Shown here piece by piece: positions 20,947-29,044 of a DNA stretch of 64,000 bases. A program made the position numbers and the translations under genes. The notes under the pieces are model-generated. The model did not search any database and was not told the origin of the DNA. It saw nothing but the letters and a program-made list of their open reading frames with translations. Positions within the stretch are counted from its first letter, which is position 1. Each line of letters starts with the position of its first letter. This stretch comes from Anaerolineales bacterium (GTDB lineage Bacteria; Chloroflexota; Anaerolineae; Anaerolineales; UBA6663): positions 1 through 64,000 of the forward strand of contig JADZEK010000081.1 in NCBI GenBank assembly GCA_020850595.1, given 5' to 3'.

Positions 20947-22287
20947 TTAGTAGATGCTCAGGTAGCGGTTAAGTTCCCAATCGCTGACGCTGATGCGGTA
21001 CTCGTCCCACTCGTGGCGGCGGCCTTCAATGTAACGCTCGAACAGGTGGTCACCGAAGGCCTCGCGCACCAGCGCGCTGCCGCGCAGTTCAGTAATCGCC
21101 TCGCCCAGCGAGCCGGGCATGGCTGTCAGTCTAGACAGCCCGGCCTCATCCAGGTGGTAGAGGTCTTCTTCGCGCGGCGCGGGCGCCTCCAGCTTCTTCT
21201 CAATGCCTTCCAGCCCGGCCCACAACATGGCCGCGAAGGCCAGGTACGGGCTGGCCGAAGGATCGGGGCAGCGCAACTCGATGCGCGTGGCAGTGGCCAC
21301 GCGCCCCGCGCTGACCTTGGGGATGCGGATGAGGGCCGAGCGGTTGGTGCGCGCCCAACTCAGGTACACCGGGGCCTCATAGCCGGGCACCAGGCGCTTA
21401 TAGCTGTTCACCAGCGGCGCGATGACGGCCGAAAGCTCGCGCGCGTGGGCCAACTGCCCGGCGATGAAGTGCTTGGCCACCGCGCTCAGGCCGTAGGCGT
21501 CGCTGGGGTCGGCAAAGCTGTTCTTGCCGTCCTTCCACAGGCTCTGGTGCGTGTGCATGCCGCTGCCGTTGATGCCCGCCACCGGCTTAGGCATGAACGT
21601 GGCATACAGGCCGTTGCGCTGGGCGATGGCCTTCAGCGTCAGGCGCAGCGTAATGGCATTGTCGGCGGTGCGCAGCGCGCGGTCGTACTTAAAGTCAATC
21701 TCGCTCTGGCCGACGGCGACTTCGTGGTGCAGCGCCTCCACTGTGATGCCGAAGGCCTCCAGCGCGGAGACCATCTGGCGGCGCACCGAGTGCGCCTGAT
21801 CGGTGCTCACATCAAAGTACCCGGCCTGGTCGTGCGGCGCCAGCGGCAGCAGGCTGCCGTCGGGGTTCGGCTTGAACAGGAAGAACTCCAGTTCCGGCCC
21901 GGTGAAATACTCGTAGCCCATCGCGGCGGCCTTAGCCAGCGCGCGCTTAAGCACCTGGCGCGGGTCGCCGGGAAAAGGCTCGTCGGTGGGCAGGTGCGCA
22001 TCGCAAATCACGCGCGCAGTCGGCACGTCCAGGTCCCACGGGATGACGGCGAAGGTGTCCAGGTCGGGGTGGAGCAGCATGTCGCTCTCGGCGATGCGGG
22101 CAAAACCCTGCACCGACGAGCCGTCGAACCACATGCCGTGGTCGAGCACGTCGTTCCACTGCGTCACGGGGATGCCCACGCTCTTGACCATGCCCATGAT
22201 GTCAGTGAACTGCAAATTGATGAAGGCGACTTTCTTCTCTTTGATGATCTCGGCGATAGACTTGGCCTTAGCGGGGTCGTGGGCCAT
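20947..22287 (-). CDS. glnA: Glutamine synthetase, type I
   Basis: 446 residues from ATG 22287, which has AAGGAG 10 bases upstream; a TTG at 22314 would add nine residues without a ribosome site. The enzyme makes glutamine from glutamate, ammonia and ATP. Signatures: 'WFDGSSVQGFARIAESDM' (beta-Grasp end), 'GPELEFFLF' (metal Glu), 'NGSGMHTHQSLWKDG' (catalytic loop with His) and 'RCPDPSASPYLAFAAML'. The typical adenylylation-loop sequence is not obvious near residue 375, consistent with the GSI-alpha group. Monocistronic; regulation not visible. Confidence 0.93.
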   Translation of the reverse strand: MAHDPAKAKSIAEIIKEKKVAFINLQFTDIMGMVKSVGIPVTQWNDVLDHGMWFDGSSVQGFARIAESDMLLHPDLDTFAVIPWDLDVPTARVICDAHLPTDEPFPGDPRQVLKRALAKAAAMGYEYFTGPELEFFLFKPNPDGSLLPLAPHDQAGYFDVSTDQAHSVRRQMVSALEAFGITVEALHHEVAVGQSEIDFKYDRALRTADNAITLRLTLKAIAQRNGLYATFMPKPVAGINGSGMHTHQSLWKDGKNSFADPSDAYGLSAVAKHFIAGQLAHARELSAVIAPLVNSYKRLVPGYEAPVYLSWARTNRSALIRIPKVSAGRVATATRIELRCPDPSASPYLAFAAMLWAGLEGIEKKLEAPAPREEDLYHLDEAGLSRLTAMPGSLGEAITELRGSALVREAFGDHLFERYIEGRRHEWDEYRISVSDWELNRYLSIY

Positions 22288-22487
22288 GGGCTGGGCGCTC
22301 CTTGTGTAGATCAAATCGGGTAACAGCCGTCAGTGTAACCGGCATCTGGGCTTGGGGCAATGCCGTCGCCTCTATGCGGAAAACGTATTTTCGCACGGAT
22401 TTTTGGGCAGTTATTACCAGCCTACCACGCCAGAACGCTGTTATGTCAATCCGGTGCGCAGCGTGTTGGGGATGTGGCGGGCTGCCG

Positions 22488-23417
22488 CTAGCCGAACAGC
22501 GGGATGACTTCGCGCCCGAATAACTCCACCCCGGCCGTTTGGGGGAAGTCGGCGAAGCGCAAGATGAAGTGCTCGACGCCCAGGCCTACGAAACGCCGCA
22601 GTTGGGCGGCCACTTCGGTGGGCGTGCCCACGAGCGCCGCGTCGGGGTTATAGAAGGGGTGCGCCTCCGCCAGCGCGCGGGCGGCCGCGGTGGTGGGCGC
22701 GATCGCCACGCAGTCGGTCATCCAGGTTTTCACCAGGCCGTCATAGTCACGGCCCACGGCGCGGCAGTGGCCGCGCAGCGCGTCCAGCGTGTCGGCGTAG
22801 CCCGCCGGCCCGCCGACACCATTCCACCAATCGGCGTAGCGCGCCACCACGCGCAGCGTGAGCTGCCGCCCGTGACCGGCCAGCATCAGTGGCGGCGCGA
22901 ACGGCCCCTTGGGTGCGCACACCGCCCGGTCCACGTGGTAGTGACGGCCGTGGAAGGTGGCGCTCGGCTCGGTGAACATCAGCCGGATGATCTGGGCGGC
23001 CTCGGCGAGCTGCTGAATGCGCGTCGCGGCGGCGGGGAAGTCGTAGCCATAGGCGCGGTACTCATCTTCCTTCCAGCCCGCGCCCAGGGCCAGGATCAGC
23101 CGCCCGCCGGAGAGGGCCTGGAGCGTGGTCGCCATCTTGGCGAGCAGCGCCGGCGCGCGGTACGACTGCGCCAGCACGATGTTGCCGAAGGTGTAGTCTG
23201 GGTGCCGGCCGCAAAAGTACGTCAGCGTGGTCCACGCTTCCAGGTTCTCGGTGTTCACCGCGAACTGGGACGACCAGGGCACGAAGTGATCTGACACCCA
23301 GGCGCTGGCAAACCGCCCGCGCCCGGCCTCCAGCAGTTGGTCGGCCTGGGCGCGCAGTTGGGCCACGGAGCTGCCATCGGTCGCGAACTCAGGAATACGA
23401 ACACCGAACTTGATCAT
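22488..23417 (-). CDS. LLM-class F420-dependent oxidoreductase
   Basis: 309 residues, luciferase-like (beta/alpha)8 barrel. N-terminal 'FGVRIPEFATDGSSVAQLRA' and central 'GGRLILALGAGWKEDEYRAYG' are typical, as is 'APPLMLAGHGRQLTLRVVARYAD'. Members of this subgroup use reduced coenzyme F420 to oxidise or reduce alcohols, imines or similar groups; FMN-dependent relatives exist, so the cofactor is inferred. The MFS gene ends 8 bases upstream, so the two are probably co-transcribed. Confidence 0.87.
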   Translation of the reverse strand: MIKFGVRIPEFATDGSSVAQLRAQADQLLEAGRGRFASAWVSDHFVPWSSQFAVNTENLEAWTTLTYFCGRHPDYTFGNIVLAQSYRAPALLAKMATTLQALSGGRLILALGAGWKEDEYRAYGYDFPAAATRIQQLAEAAQIIRLMFTEPSATFHGRHYHVDRAVCAPKGPFAPPLMLAGHGRQLTLRVVARYADWWNGVGGPAGYADTLDALRGHCRAVGRDYDGLVKTWMTDCVAIAPTTAAARALAEAHPFYNPDAALVGTPTEVAAQLRRFVGLGVEHFILRFADFPQTAGVELFGREVIPLFG

Positions 23418-23425
23418 CGCCTCTC

Positions 23426-24811
23426 CTACGCTGCGGGTGGCTCGGGCGGCGGAGCCTCGGTCACCGGGTCGGCGGCCGGGTAAGAAACGGGCGTGCCCTC
23501 CGGCGCGACGAGCGCCGGGACGGGCGGTTCGGGCGGCGCTTCAACGGCGGGCGCGGCCGGCAGCAGCAGCGGCGGTGCGGCGGCACTCGGCACGCGCCAG
23601 ATCCAATGCGTCAGTGAACCCAGCAGCGCCAGTATGCCGCAGATGAACAGCACGGCCCGAATGCCGATCACGCCGGCCAGTGCGACGGCCAGCAGCGGAG
23701 CGATGAACGCGCCCAGGTTTAGGATAGTGGCATACAGCCCATAAAATTCGGTGCGGCGGTCTTCGGGCAGCGCCTTAATCAACACGGTGGCATAGCTGAC
23801 GTTGATGCCGCCCGCGAACAGGCCGTTGAAGACATCGAGCAGCAAGATCGGCGTAAGCCCCGGCGCCAGCGCCACCAGCGCCGGAAAGACGCCCGCGCTG
23901 AGGATGGTGAGCCGGAAGGTGCGGTCGGGCTTAAGGCGCTCGCCGGCCCAGCGCCAGAACAGCAGCCCGACGATGGTCGCCAGGCCGCCGACGGTGGCGT
24001 GCAGGCCCAGCCAGGCGTCGCTGGCGTCCAACTCGCGCACGTAGCGCAGGATGTACAGCGGCGCAGCCATCCACAGCCCCCAACTGTGCGCCAGCGCGTT
24101 GAGCGTAATGCGCCGGAAGTCGCGATGCGCCGGGTCGAGCAGGTCGGCCGGCCAGGGCCGCCAGGCGCGCCAGGCCTCTTTTGGCCGGCCGGCGGGGCGC
24201 CGCGGCGGCGGGCGGTGGTTGACCCGCACCCGCGCCAGGTGCGCCAGGCTGACCATCGCGCTCAGCCAACCCAGGGCGTAGAGCAGTTGGTAGTTGCGCG
24301 GGAACAGCGTGTGGCTGAGCAGCCAGCCGACGACGAACGTGACCACGCTCGTCACCGACGAGTTGATGAACTGCCGCACCGAAAACACGCGCATGCGGTG
24401 CTGTTCGGGCACAGCCTCGGCCATCCAGGCCTGGCTGCCCACGCCCCATACGTGCGCCGGGATGCCGAACACCACCAGCAACAGCATCGTCAGCCGACCG
24501 GCCGGCAGCCAGCCGAGCTGCACCCAGGGCACGAAGCCCAGCAGCAGGAACCCCGTCCAGTGGATGCCCAGCGCGGTGAGGATCCAGCGATGCGGCCGGG
24601 CGCGGCCCTGCAAGAACTGCCCGGCGGGCACGGCCACCAGCATGGCCATCAGCGCCGGCAGCGCGCTCAGCAGGCTGATGTCGGCGTTGCTGGCGCCCAG
24701 GCGCAGCACATAGGCGCTGTTGAACGCGATGATGCCGCTCAGGATGGAGGAAAAGAAAATCTCGCGGTACAGCAGGCGCGCATTGTGCGCGTCGTTGGGA
24801 TGGAAGTGCAT
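23426..24811 (-). CDS. MFS transporter
   Basis: 461 residues with about 12 hydrophobic segments. Early TM1-TM2 loop 'YVLRLGASNADISLLSALPA' and the basic loop between TM6 and TM7 containing 'RVNHRPPPRRPAGRPKEAWR' are typical of the superfamily. The C-terminal 60 residues are Pro/Ala-rich and disordered. Substrate unknown. It precedes the LLM oxidoreductase gene with an 8-base gap. Confidence 0.88.
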   Translation of the reverse strand: MHFHPNDAHNARLLYREIFFSSILSGIIAFNSAYVLRLGASNADISLLSALPALMAMLVAVPAGQFLQGRARPHRWILTALGIHWTGFLLLGFVPWVQLGWLPAGRLTMLLLVVFGIPAHVWGVGSQAWMAEAVPEQHRMRVFSVRQFINSSVTSVVTFVVGWLLSHTLFPRNYQLLYALGWLSAMVSLAHLARVRVNHRPPPRRPAGRPKEAWRAWRPWPADLLDPAHRDFRRITLNALAHSWGLWMAAPLYILRYVRELDASDAWLGLHATVGGLATIVGLLFWRWAGERLKPDRTFRLTILSAGVFPALVALAPGLTPILLLDVFNGLFAGGINVSYATVLIKALPEDRRTEFYGLYATILNLGAFIAPLLAVALAGVIGIRAVLFICGILALLGSLTHWIWRVPSAAAPPLLLPAAPAVEAPPEPPVPALVAPEGTPVSYPAADPVTEAPPPEPPAA

Positions 24812-24874
24812 GCAGGGGGCGCTGCCGGTCGGCCGCGGGTAAGGCGAAGGGGTTTAACCTTGGCGAGGGTGAGC

Positions 24875-25519
24875 TTAGGGCGTGGGCCGGCGCGCCAGTT
24901 GGGCAAAGCCCCGCGCCCGCGCGGTGATGGCGGCAAACTGCTCGGTTTCGACGAGTTGTTTATCCACCAACTGACTGCCGACCGCCACGGCCACCGCGCC
25001 GGCCTCCAGGAATTGCGGCGCGTTGGCGGCCGTGACGCCGCCGGTGGTGATGAGGCGCAGATGCGGCAGCGGGCCAAGCACATCGCGCAGATAGCCTGGG
25101 CCGCCGACGTTGGCCGGGAAGCACTTGACGTAGGGGCTGCCCCACTCCCAGGCGGTCTGCATCTCGCTGGGGGTCATTGCCCCGCAAATGCACACGACGC
25201 CCTCGTCTCGGCAGAACCGCACCACGTCGTGACGCAAGATAGGTGTGACGACAAACTGCGCGCCGGCCGCCAGCGAGCGCACGGCGCTGTCTCGGTCGAG
25301 CACGGTGCCGGCCCCCAGGCAAAAGGCGTCGCCGAACTCGGCGCGCACGGCGGCCAGGGCCTCCAGCGCGCCGGGGGTCGTCAGGGTCAGTTCGAAGACG
25401 CTCAGCCCGCCGGCGAGCAGCGCCCGCGCCACCTCCACCAGGCGGCGGCCGTCGTTCAGCCGCGCCAGGGCAATCACGCGCCCCTGTTCAATGCGTTCCG
25501 CCACTGTTGCCATGCTCAT
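24875..25519 (-). CDS. KDPG/KDPGal-type aldolase (class I)
   Basis: 214 residues from ATG 25519 (ATG 25513 is the alternative). The TIM-barrel aldolase cleaves 2-keto-3-deoxy-6-phosphogluconate (or the galactonate epimer) to pyruvate and glyceraldehyde 3-phosphate. Seen: 'FELTLTTPGALEAL' carrying the catalytic Glu, 'CLGAGTVLDRDSAVR', the Schiff-base Lys in 'SPYVKCFPAN' (about residue 133), and the phosphate loop 'ITTGGVTAANAPQFLEAGA'. The Arg usual in KDPG aldolases after the Glu motif is Thr here, so specificity is left open. No other Entner-Doudoroff gene is adjacent. Confidence 0.85.
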   Translation of the reverse strand: MSMATVAERIEQGRVIALARLNDGRRLVEVARALLAGGLSVFELTLTTPGALEALAAVRAEFGDAFCLGAGTVLDRDSAVRSLAAGAQFVVTPILRHDVVRFCRDEGVVCICGAMTPSEMQTAWEWGSPYVKCFPANVGGPGYLRDVLGPLPHLRLITTGGVTAANAPQFLEAGAVAVAVGSQLVDKQLVETEQFAAITARARGFAQLARRPTP

Positions 25520-25672
25520 GCTGCTTGGGCCACTCCGTCGCGAAGGTGATAGCCAACAGCGCCTGCTACCAAGCCAGGCGCCGCCCCCAAATTGTAGCGC
25601 ACGTTCGGCCCCAGGGGGGAGGCCCAAGATTTGGCCCAAAATCCTGGGCAGAATCACCGCCCCAGCCTTTGC

Positions 25673-25713
25673 TATAATACCCGTGGCCGAACTATTAGAA
25701 AGTCGAACTATTA
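25673..25713 (+). promoter_or_regulatory. MarR promoter with a 10-bp direct repeat
   Basis: TATAAT at 25673-25678, then CGAACTATTA twice (25688-25697 and 25704-25713), with a 16-base period; the second copy runs into the ATG of the MarR gene. The repeats lie downstream of the predicted start of transcription, well placed for autoregulation by MarR. No Shine-Dalgarno is seen. Confidence 0.5.
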
Positions 25714-26171
25714 TGCCGACACCCCTGGAAGCCTGTGCCCGCGAAGTGCTCGATGTGATGCCGCTGGTGATGCGCACGGTGCGGGCCGAGATGCGCCGCC
25801 ACCGCGCCCCCGGCCTGACCGTGCCGCACTTTCGGGCGCTGGCCTTTTTGGGCAACAACGCCGGGGCCTCGCTGTCGGAGGTCGCCGAGCACGTCGGGCT
25901 GCAACTCCCCTCCATGTCCACGCTGATAGACGGCCTGGTGACGCGCGGGCTGGTCTCGCGCGCGCCCAGTGCCACCGACCGCCGCCGGGTCACGCTCAAC
26001 CTGACGCCTAGCGGCCAGGCCACGCTGGCTACCAGCCGCCGCCACAGCCAGGACAAACTGGCTGCGCGGCTGGCGAGCCTCTCGGCCACAGAACAGGCGA
26101 CCATCATGCAGGCCATGCAGGCCCTGCGCGTGGCCTTCACCCCCGAGCCAGAGTCGGCCCAGCCCGGCTAG
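25713..26171 (+). CDS. MarR-family transcriptional regulator
   Basis: 152 residues from ATG 25713; upstream extensions of the frame would run through the promoter and are rejected. Winged helix-turn-helix: 'LTVPHFRALAFLGNNAG', recognition region 'SLSEVAEHVGLQLPSMSTLI', wing 'RAPSATDRRRVTLNLT'. These dimeric repressors usually sense small lipophilic compounds. The next gene, 30 bases on, encodes an MFS exporter, a common MarR target. Confidence 0.9.
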   Translation: MPTPLEACAREVLDVMPLVMRTVRAEMRRHRAPGLTVPHFRALAFLGNNAGASLSEVAEHVGLQLPSMSTLIDGLVTRGLVSRAPSATDRRRVTLNLTPSGQATLATSRRHSQDKLAARLASLSATEQATIMQAMQALRVAFTPEPESAQPG

Positions 26172-26201
26172 GCCCAGCGTTACCTCCCTTCACCGGCACC
26201 C

Positions 26202-27476
26202 ATGACCACGGACTCCGCGCGTGAGGAGCGCGCTCCCGGCGCGCCGGCCGCGGCCCGCCCCTCGCGGGTGCCCGACACCTTTCGCGCGCTGCGCCACCGC
26301 AACTTCCAGCTCTACTTCGGCGGGCAGTTGGTCTCGGTGGCGGGCACGTGGATGCAGATCATCGCGCAGGGCTGGCTGGTATACCGCTTGAGCCACTCGG
26401 AGCAGGCGCTGGGGGTGGTGGGCTTCGCTGGGGCCATCCCGGCGCTGCTGGCCTCCCCGTGGGGCGGGGTGCTTGTAGACCGGGTGTCAAAGCGCAACCT
26501 GTTAGTGGTGGCGCAGGCGCTGATGATGCTGCTGGCGTTCATCCAAGCGGCCCTGGCCTTTACGCAGTTGATACAGGTCTGGCACATTGTGGCGCTGGCG
26601 GTAGCGCTGGGCTTTGTAAACGCCTTGGAAGCTCCGGCGCGCCAGGCCTTCACGGTGGAGATGGTCGGCCGCGAGGACCTGACCAACGCCATCGCGCTCA
26701 GCTCCATCATGTTCAACGGCGCGCGCGTGGTCGGCCCGGCGCTGGGCGGCCTGCTGCTCGCCACCGTGGGCGATGGCTGGTGCTTCTTCATCAACGGCCT
26801 GTCGTTCCTGGCCGTCATCGGTGGGCTGCTGGCGATGCAGGTGGCCCCGGTCAGTCCGCCGCTGCGCATCGTCTCGCCCTGGCGCGAGTTGGCGCAGGGG
26901 CTGCACTACGTCTTGCTGCACCCCGAGCAGTTCGGGCTGCTGCTGCTCTCGCTGATCTATTCGGTGTTCGGTCTGTCGTATGCCACGGTGCTGCCCGCCT
27001 TTGTAGACCGGGTGCTGCATGCCGACGCGGCCGCCTTTGGGGTGATCAACGCCGTGACGGGGCTGGGCGCGATGTGCGGGGCGTTGGCCGTGGCGCACTC
27101 TGGCGGGCCGGGGCAGCGCGGGCGGTGGCTGCTGCTGGGCTGCGGCGTGTTCTCGCTGGCGCTGGCGCTCTTCGCGTACATCCCGCTCTATTGGCTGAGC
27201 CTGGCGCTGGCGTTCGTGCTGGGCCTCAGCTTCATGGTGCAGTTCACGCTGATGAATACGCTCTTGCAACTGCACGTGGCCGATGCCATGCGCGGCCGCG
27301 TGATGGCGTTGTATACGCTGACGTTTTTTGGGTTCTTGCCGTTCGGCAACCTGGCGCTGGGCACGCTGGCCGAGGCCTGGGGCCTGAGCCTGAGCCTGGC
27401 GCTCAGCGCGGGGGTGGCCCTGTTGCTGGCGGCGGCCGTGTTCGTGATCGTGCCGCGCCTACGGCGGATGCCGTAG
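26202..27476 (+). CDS. MFS transporter (drug/siderophore exporter type)
   Basis: 424 residues, about 12 membrane segments. The N-terminus 'FRALRHRNFQLYFGGQLVS' and 'SPWGGVLVDRVSKRNLLV' (motif A region) identify the MFS_3/EntS-like group, which exports siderophores, macrolides or other compounds. The gene follows marR by 30 bases on the same strand and is probably its regulated partner. Substrate unknown. The 20-residue C-terminal end is basic and cytoplasmic. Confidence 0.9.
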   Translation: MTTDSAREERAPGAPAAARPSRVPDTFRALRHRNFQLYFGGQLVSVAGTWMQIIAQGWLVYRLSHSEQALGVVGFAGAIPALLASPWGGVLVDRVSKRNLLVVAQALMMLLAFIQAALAFTQLIQVWHIVALAVALGFVNALEAPARQAFTVEMVGREDLTNAIALSSIMFNGARVVGPALGGLLLATVGDGWCFFINGLSFLAVIGGLLAMQVAPVSPPLRIVSPWRELAQGLHYVLLHPEQFGLLLLSLIYSVFGLSYATVLPAFVDRVLHADAAAFGVINAVTGLGAMCGALAVAHSGGPGQRGRWLLLGCGVFSLALALFAYIPLYWLSLALAFVLGLSFMVQFTLMNTLLQLHVADAMRGRVMALYTLTFFGFLPFGNLALGTLAEAWGLSLSLALSAGVALLLAAAVFVIVPRLRRMP

Positions 27477-27489
27477 GCGCGGGCGGGTC

Positions 27490-27495
27490 TATAAT
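27490..27495 (+). promoter_or_regulatory. -10 box (TATAAT)
   Basis: TATAAT just after the MFS stop codon; the predicted transcript would start near 27502 and carry the 77-residue membrane protein gene (ATG 27548) and the amidotransferase gene. Confidence 0.4.
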
Positions 27496-27547
27496 CGCGG
27501 CGCTGTCTCCTCCTGAGCGTCGTCTGGGCGAGAAAGGCTGGGCCGCC

Positions 27548-27781
27548 ATGTATCGTCGCCGTTTCTCTGTCAGCGGTCTGCGCAACTCCGCGCGCAGCTA
27601 TTACTACCGCGTGCAGCGCATGCGCAATCGGCGCTCGATCTTCGCCGGGTTGGGCTGCCTGGTGGTCGGGCTGCTGGTAGTGTGCTGCCTGGCGGCGGTG
27701 GCGGTGGTGTACCTGGCCTACACGGCGCTGGCGCCCTCGGCCGCGGCGCCCGCGCTCTATGCGCTGGGGGCGTTCGTTTAG
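27548..27781 (+). CDS. Small single-span membrane protein
   Basis: 77 residues, unrecognised. A strongly basic N-terminus ('MYRRRFSVSGLRNSARSYYY' and 'RVQRMRNRRS') is followed by one long hydrophobic segment (about residues 33-62) containing two adjacent Cys, and an Ala/Pro-rich end. The positive-inside rule predicts the basic part in the cytoplasm. GAAAGG precedes the ATG, and TATAAT lies 52 bases upstream. The stop codon abuts the amidotransferase start, suggesting co-expression. Function unknown. Confidence 0.6.
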   Translation: MYRRRFSVSGLRNSARSYYYRVQRMRNRRSIFAGLGCLVVGLLVVCCLAAVAVVYLAYTALAPSAAAPALYALGAFV

Positions 27782-27782
27782 C

Positions 27783-28490
27783 GTGCCGCTGATCGGCATT
27801 ACGACCCACGCGCCACACGATCCTGACCGCGCCAGCCTCGACGCACTGCTGGCCGCGATCGTGCAAGGAGTGGAGCGCGCCGGGGGCTGGCCGGTGCTGG
27901 TGCCGCCAGGGCTGGCCGAGAGTACGCTGCGCGGCCTGCTGGCGCGCCTCGATGGCCTGCTGCTTTCCGGTGGGGGCGACGTAGACCCGGCCTGCTATGG
28001 CGCCCCGCCGCACCCGCTGGCGGCCGGCCTCGACCCCGCGCGAGATGCAGCCGAGCTGGCGCTGACGCGCTGGGCGATTTATGAGGGCCGGCCGTTGTTC
28101 GGCATTTGCCGCGGGGCGCAGGTGCTCAACGTGGCGCTGGGCGGCACGCTCTATGGCGATGTGGGCGAGCACCCCGGCGCGCTGCGGCACACCTATCCGT
28201 CGCAGGCGGCGGCTTTGCGCCCGCACCCGGTGCAGGTGGCCGAGGGGACCCGGCTGGCCGCGGTGCTGGGCTTGCCAGAGCTGACGGTAAACAGCCTGCA
28301 CCACCAGGCGGTGCAGGCGGCGGCGCCCGGCTTGCGCGTGGCGACCCGCGCGCCTGATGGGTTGGTGGAAGCCGTGGAATTGCCCGCGCATCCTTTTGCG
28401 CTGGCGGTGCAGTGGCACCCGGAAAGCCTGCCCGCCGCCCCGGAGATGCAGCGCTTGTTCGCGGCCTTTGTGACGGCGGCGGGCCGCTAG
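27783..28490 (+). CDS. Class I glutamine amidotransferase-like hydrolase (peptidase C26)
   Basis: 235 residues from GTG 27783 ('VPLIGITTHA', the usual N-terminus); an ATG at 27759 would add eight residues and overlap the preceding gene. Family members hydrolyse gamma-glutamyl compounds such as gamma-glutamyl-GABA. Catalytic Cys in 'LFGICRGAQVLNVALGG' (about 106), His and Glu in 'VQWHPES' (about 219-221), substrate loop 'LLSGGGDVDPACYG'. No putrescine-pathway partners are adjacent, so the substrate is not assigned. Confidence 0.88.
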   Translation: MPLIGITTHAPHDPDRASLDALLAAIVQGVERAGGWPVLVPPGLAESTLRGLLARLDGLLLSGGGDVDPACYGAPPHPLAAGLDPARDAAELALTRWAIYEGRPLFGICRGAQVLNVALGGTLYGDVGEHPGALRHTYPSQAAALRPHPVQVAEGTRLAAVLGLPELTVNSLHHQAVQAAAPGLRVATRAPDGLVEAVELPAHPFALAVQWHPESLPAAPEMQRLFAAFVTAAGR

Positions 28491-28505
28491 GGCGACGGCT
28501 TAAAC

Positions 28506-28556
28506 ACAAACGGCCAGGTCAGCGCGGGTACCGCGCCCTGACCTGGCCGTTTGTCC
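28506..28556. terminator. Long hairpin between convergent genes
   Basis: 17-bp perfect stem (28506-28522 with 28538-28554); its 15-base loop can itself pair through CGCG at both ends. Lies between the amidotransferase gene and the convergent 34-residue gene; likely a bidirectional terminator, although the T-run is weak. Confidence 0.7.
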
Positions 28557-28573
28557 CTGTCTGGCGATTGCGC

Positions 28574-28678
28574 CTACCAGCGCTGCGACGGGCCGGCTAG
28601 CCCGACCAGGCTGATCGCGCAAAAGATCGCCAGCACAACCACCAGCACCACACCAGCGCCGATCATGATGGGATCCAT
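28574..28678 (-). CDS. 34-residue membrane peptide
   Basis: A tiny gene with strong translation signals: GGGGAGGAGAA lies just before ATG 28678. The peptide 'MDPIMIGAGVVLVVVLAIFC' plus 'AISLVGLAGPSQRW' is one transmembrane helix with short ends. A promoter-like pair (28782-28812) lies upstream on the same strand and a terminator downstream. No known family. Longer frames through this start begin upstream of the ribosome site and are not credible. Confidence 0.55.
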   Translation of the reverse strand: MDPIMIGAGVVLVVVLAIFCAISLVGLAGPSQRW

Positions 28679-28781
28679 GGTTCTCCTCCCCGGATCCAAG
28701 GGCCAGCGGGCAGGGGGTGTTTCCGGCGTCCCTGCTGGCAGCCCTATCCAAGCCAAGCCATCATGCCGAACAGATGTCCAA

Positions 28782-28812
28782 AGTATACTACTTTTCTCAA
28801 CTTTTTGTTCAA
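28782..28812 (-). promoter_or_regulatory. Promoter upstream of the 34-residue gene
   Basis: On the minus strand TTGAAC (28807-28812), 19-base A/G-rich spacer, TATACT (28782-28787). The region is markedly AT-rich compared with its surroundings. Predicted leader about 95 bases. Confidence 0.45.
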
Positions 28813-28932
28813 ACTGGGATGGATTTCTTGGCGTTTATACCGAACTGAAACATTTCTGAAACGATCGCTCTGCCCGGCGTTGCCCTCGCTTCCGGTCCCA
28901 GCCTAACTCATTTCCTACCCGGCCCGCCGGCC

Positions 28933-28979
28933 GCACGGCCCTGGGGCCAACTGAGGCGACATGCCCGGTAGGGCCGTGC
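28933..28979. repeat. 10-bp inverted repeat upstream of mutS2
   Basis: GCACGGCCCT (28933-28942) and AGGGCCGTGC (28970-28979) are perfectly complementary with a 27-base loop. It lies upstream of the mutS2 promoter; role unknown. Confidence 0.4.
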
Positions 28980-29026
28980 CGCCCCGGGGGGGGCCAAGTT
29001 CTGGCCGCCGGAGCGCCGGTTTTTCC

Positions 29027-29035
29027 TGATACAAT
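29027..29035 (+). promoter_or_regulatory. Extended -10 box (TGATACAAT) nine bases before mutS2
   Basis: TG-A-TACAAT is an extended -10 element; nine bases (CGCCCCGCC) separate it from ATG 29045, with no Shine-Dalgarno. Leaderless or nearly leaderless mRNA inferred. Confidence 0.5.
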
Positions 29036-29044
29036 CGCCCCGCC

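Noticed and set aside
25520-26140. Upstream extension of the aldolase frame
   Set aside because: It runs antisense to the MarR gene and its promoter; no start signals.
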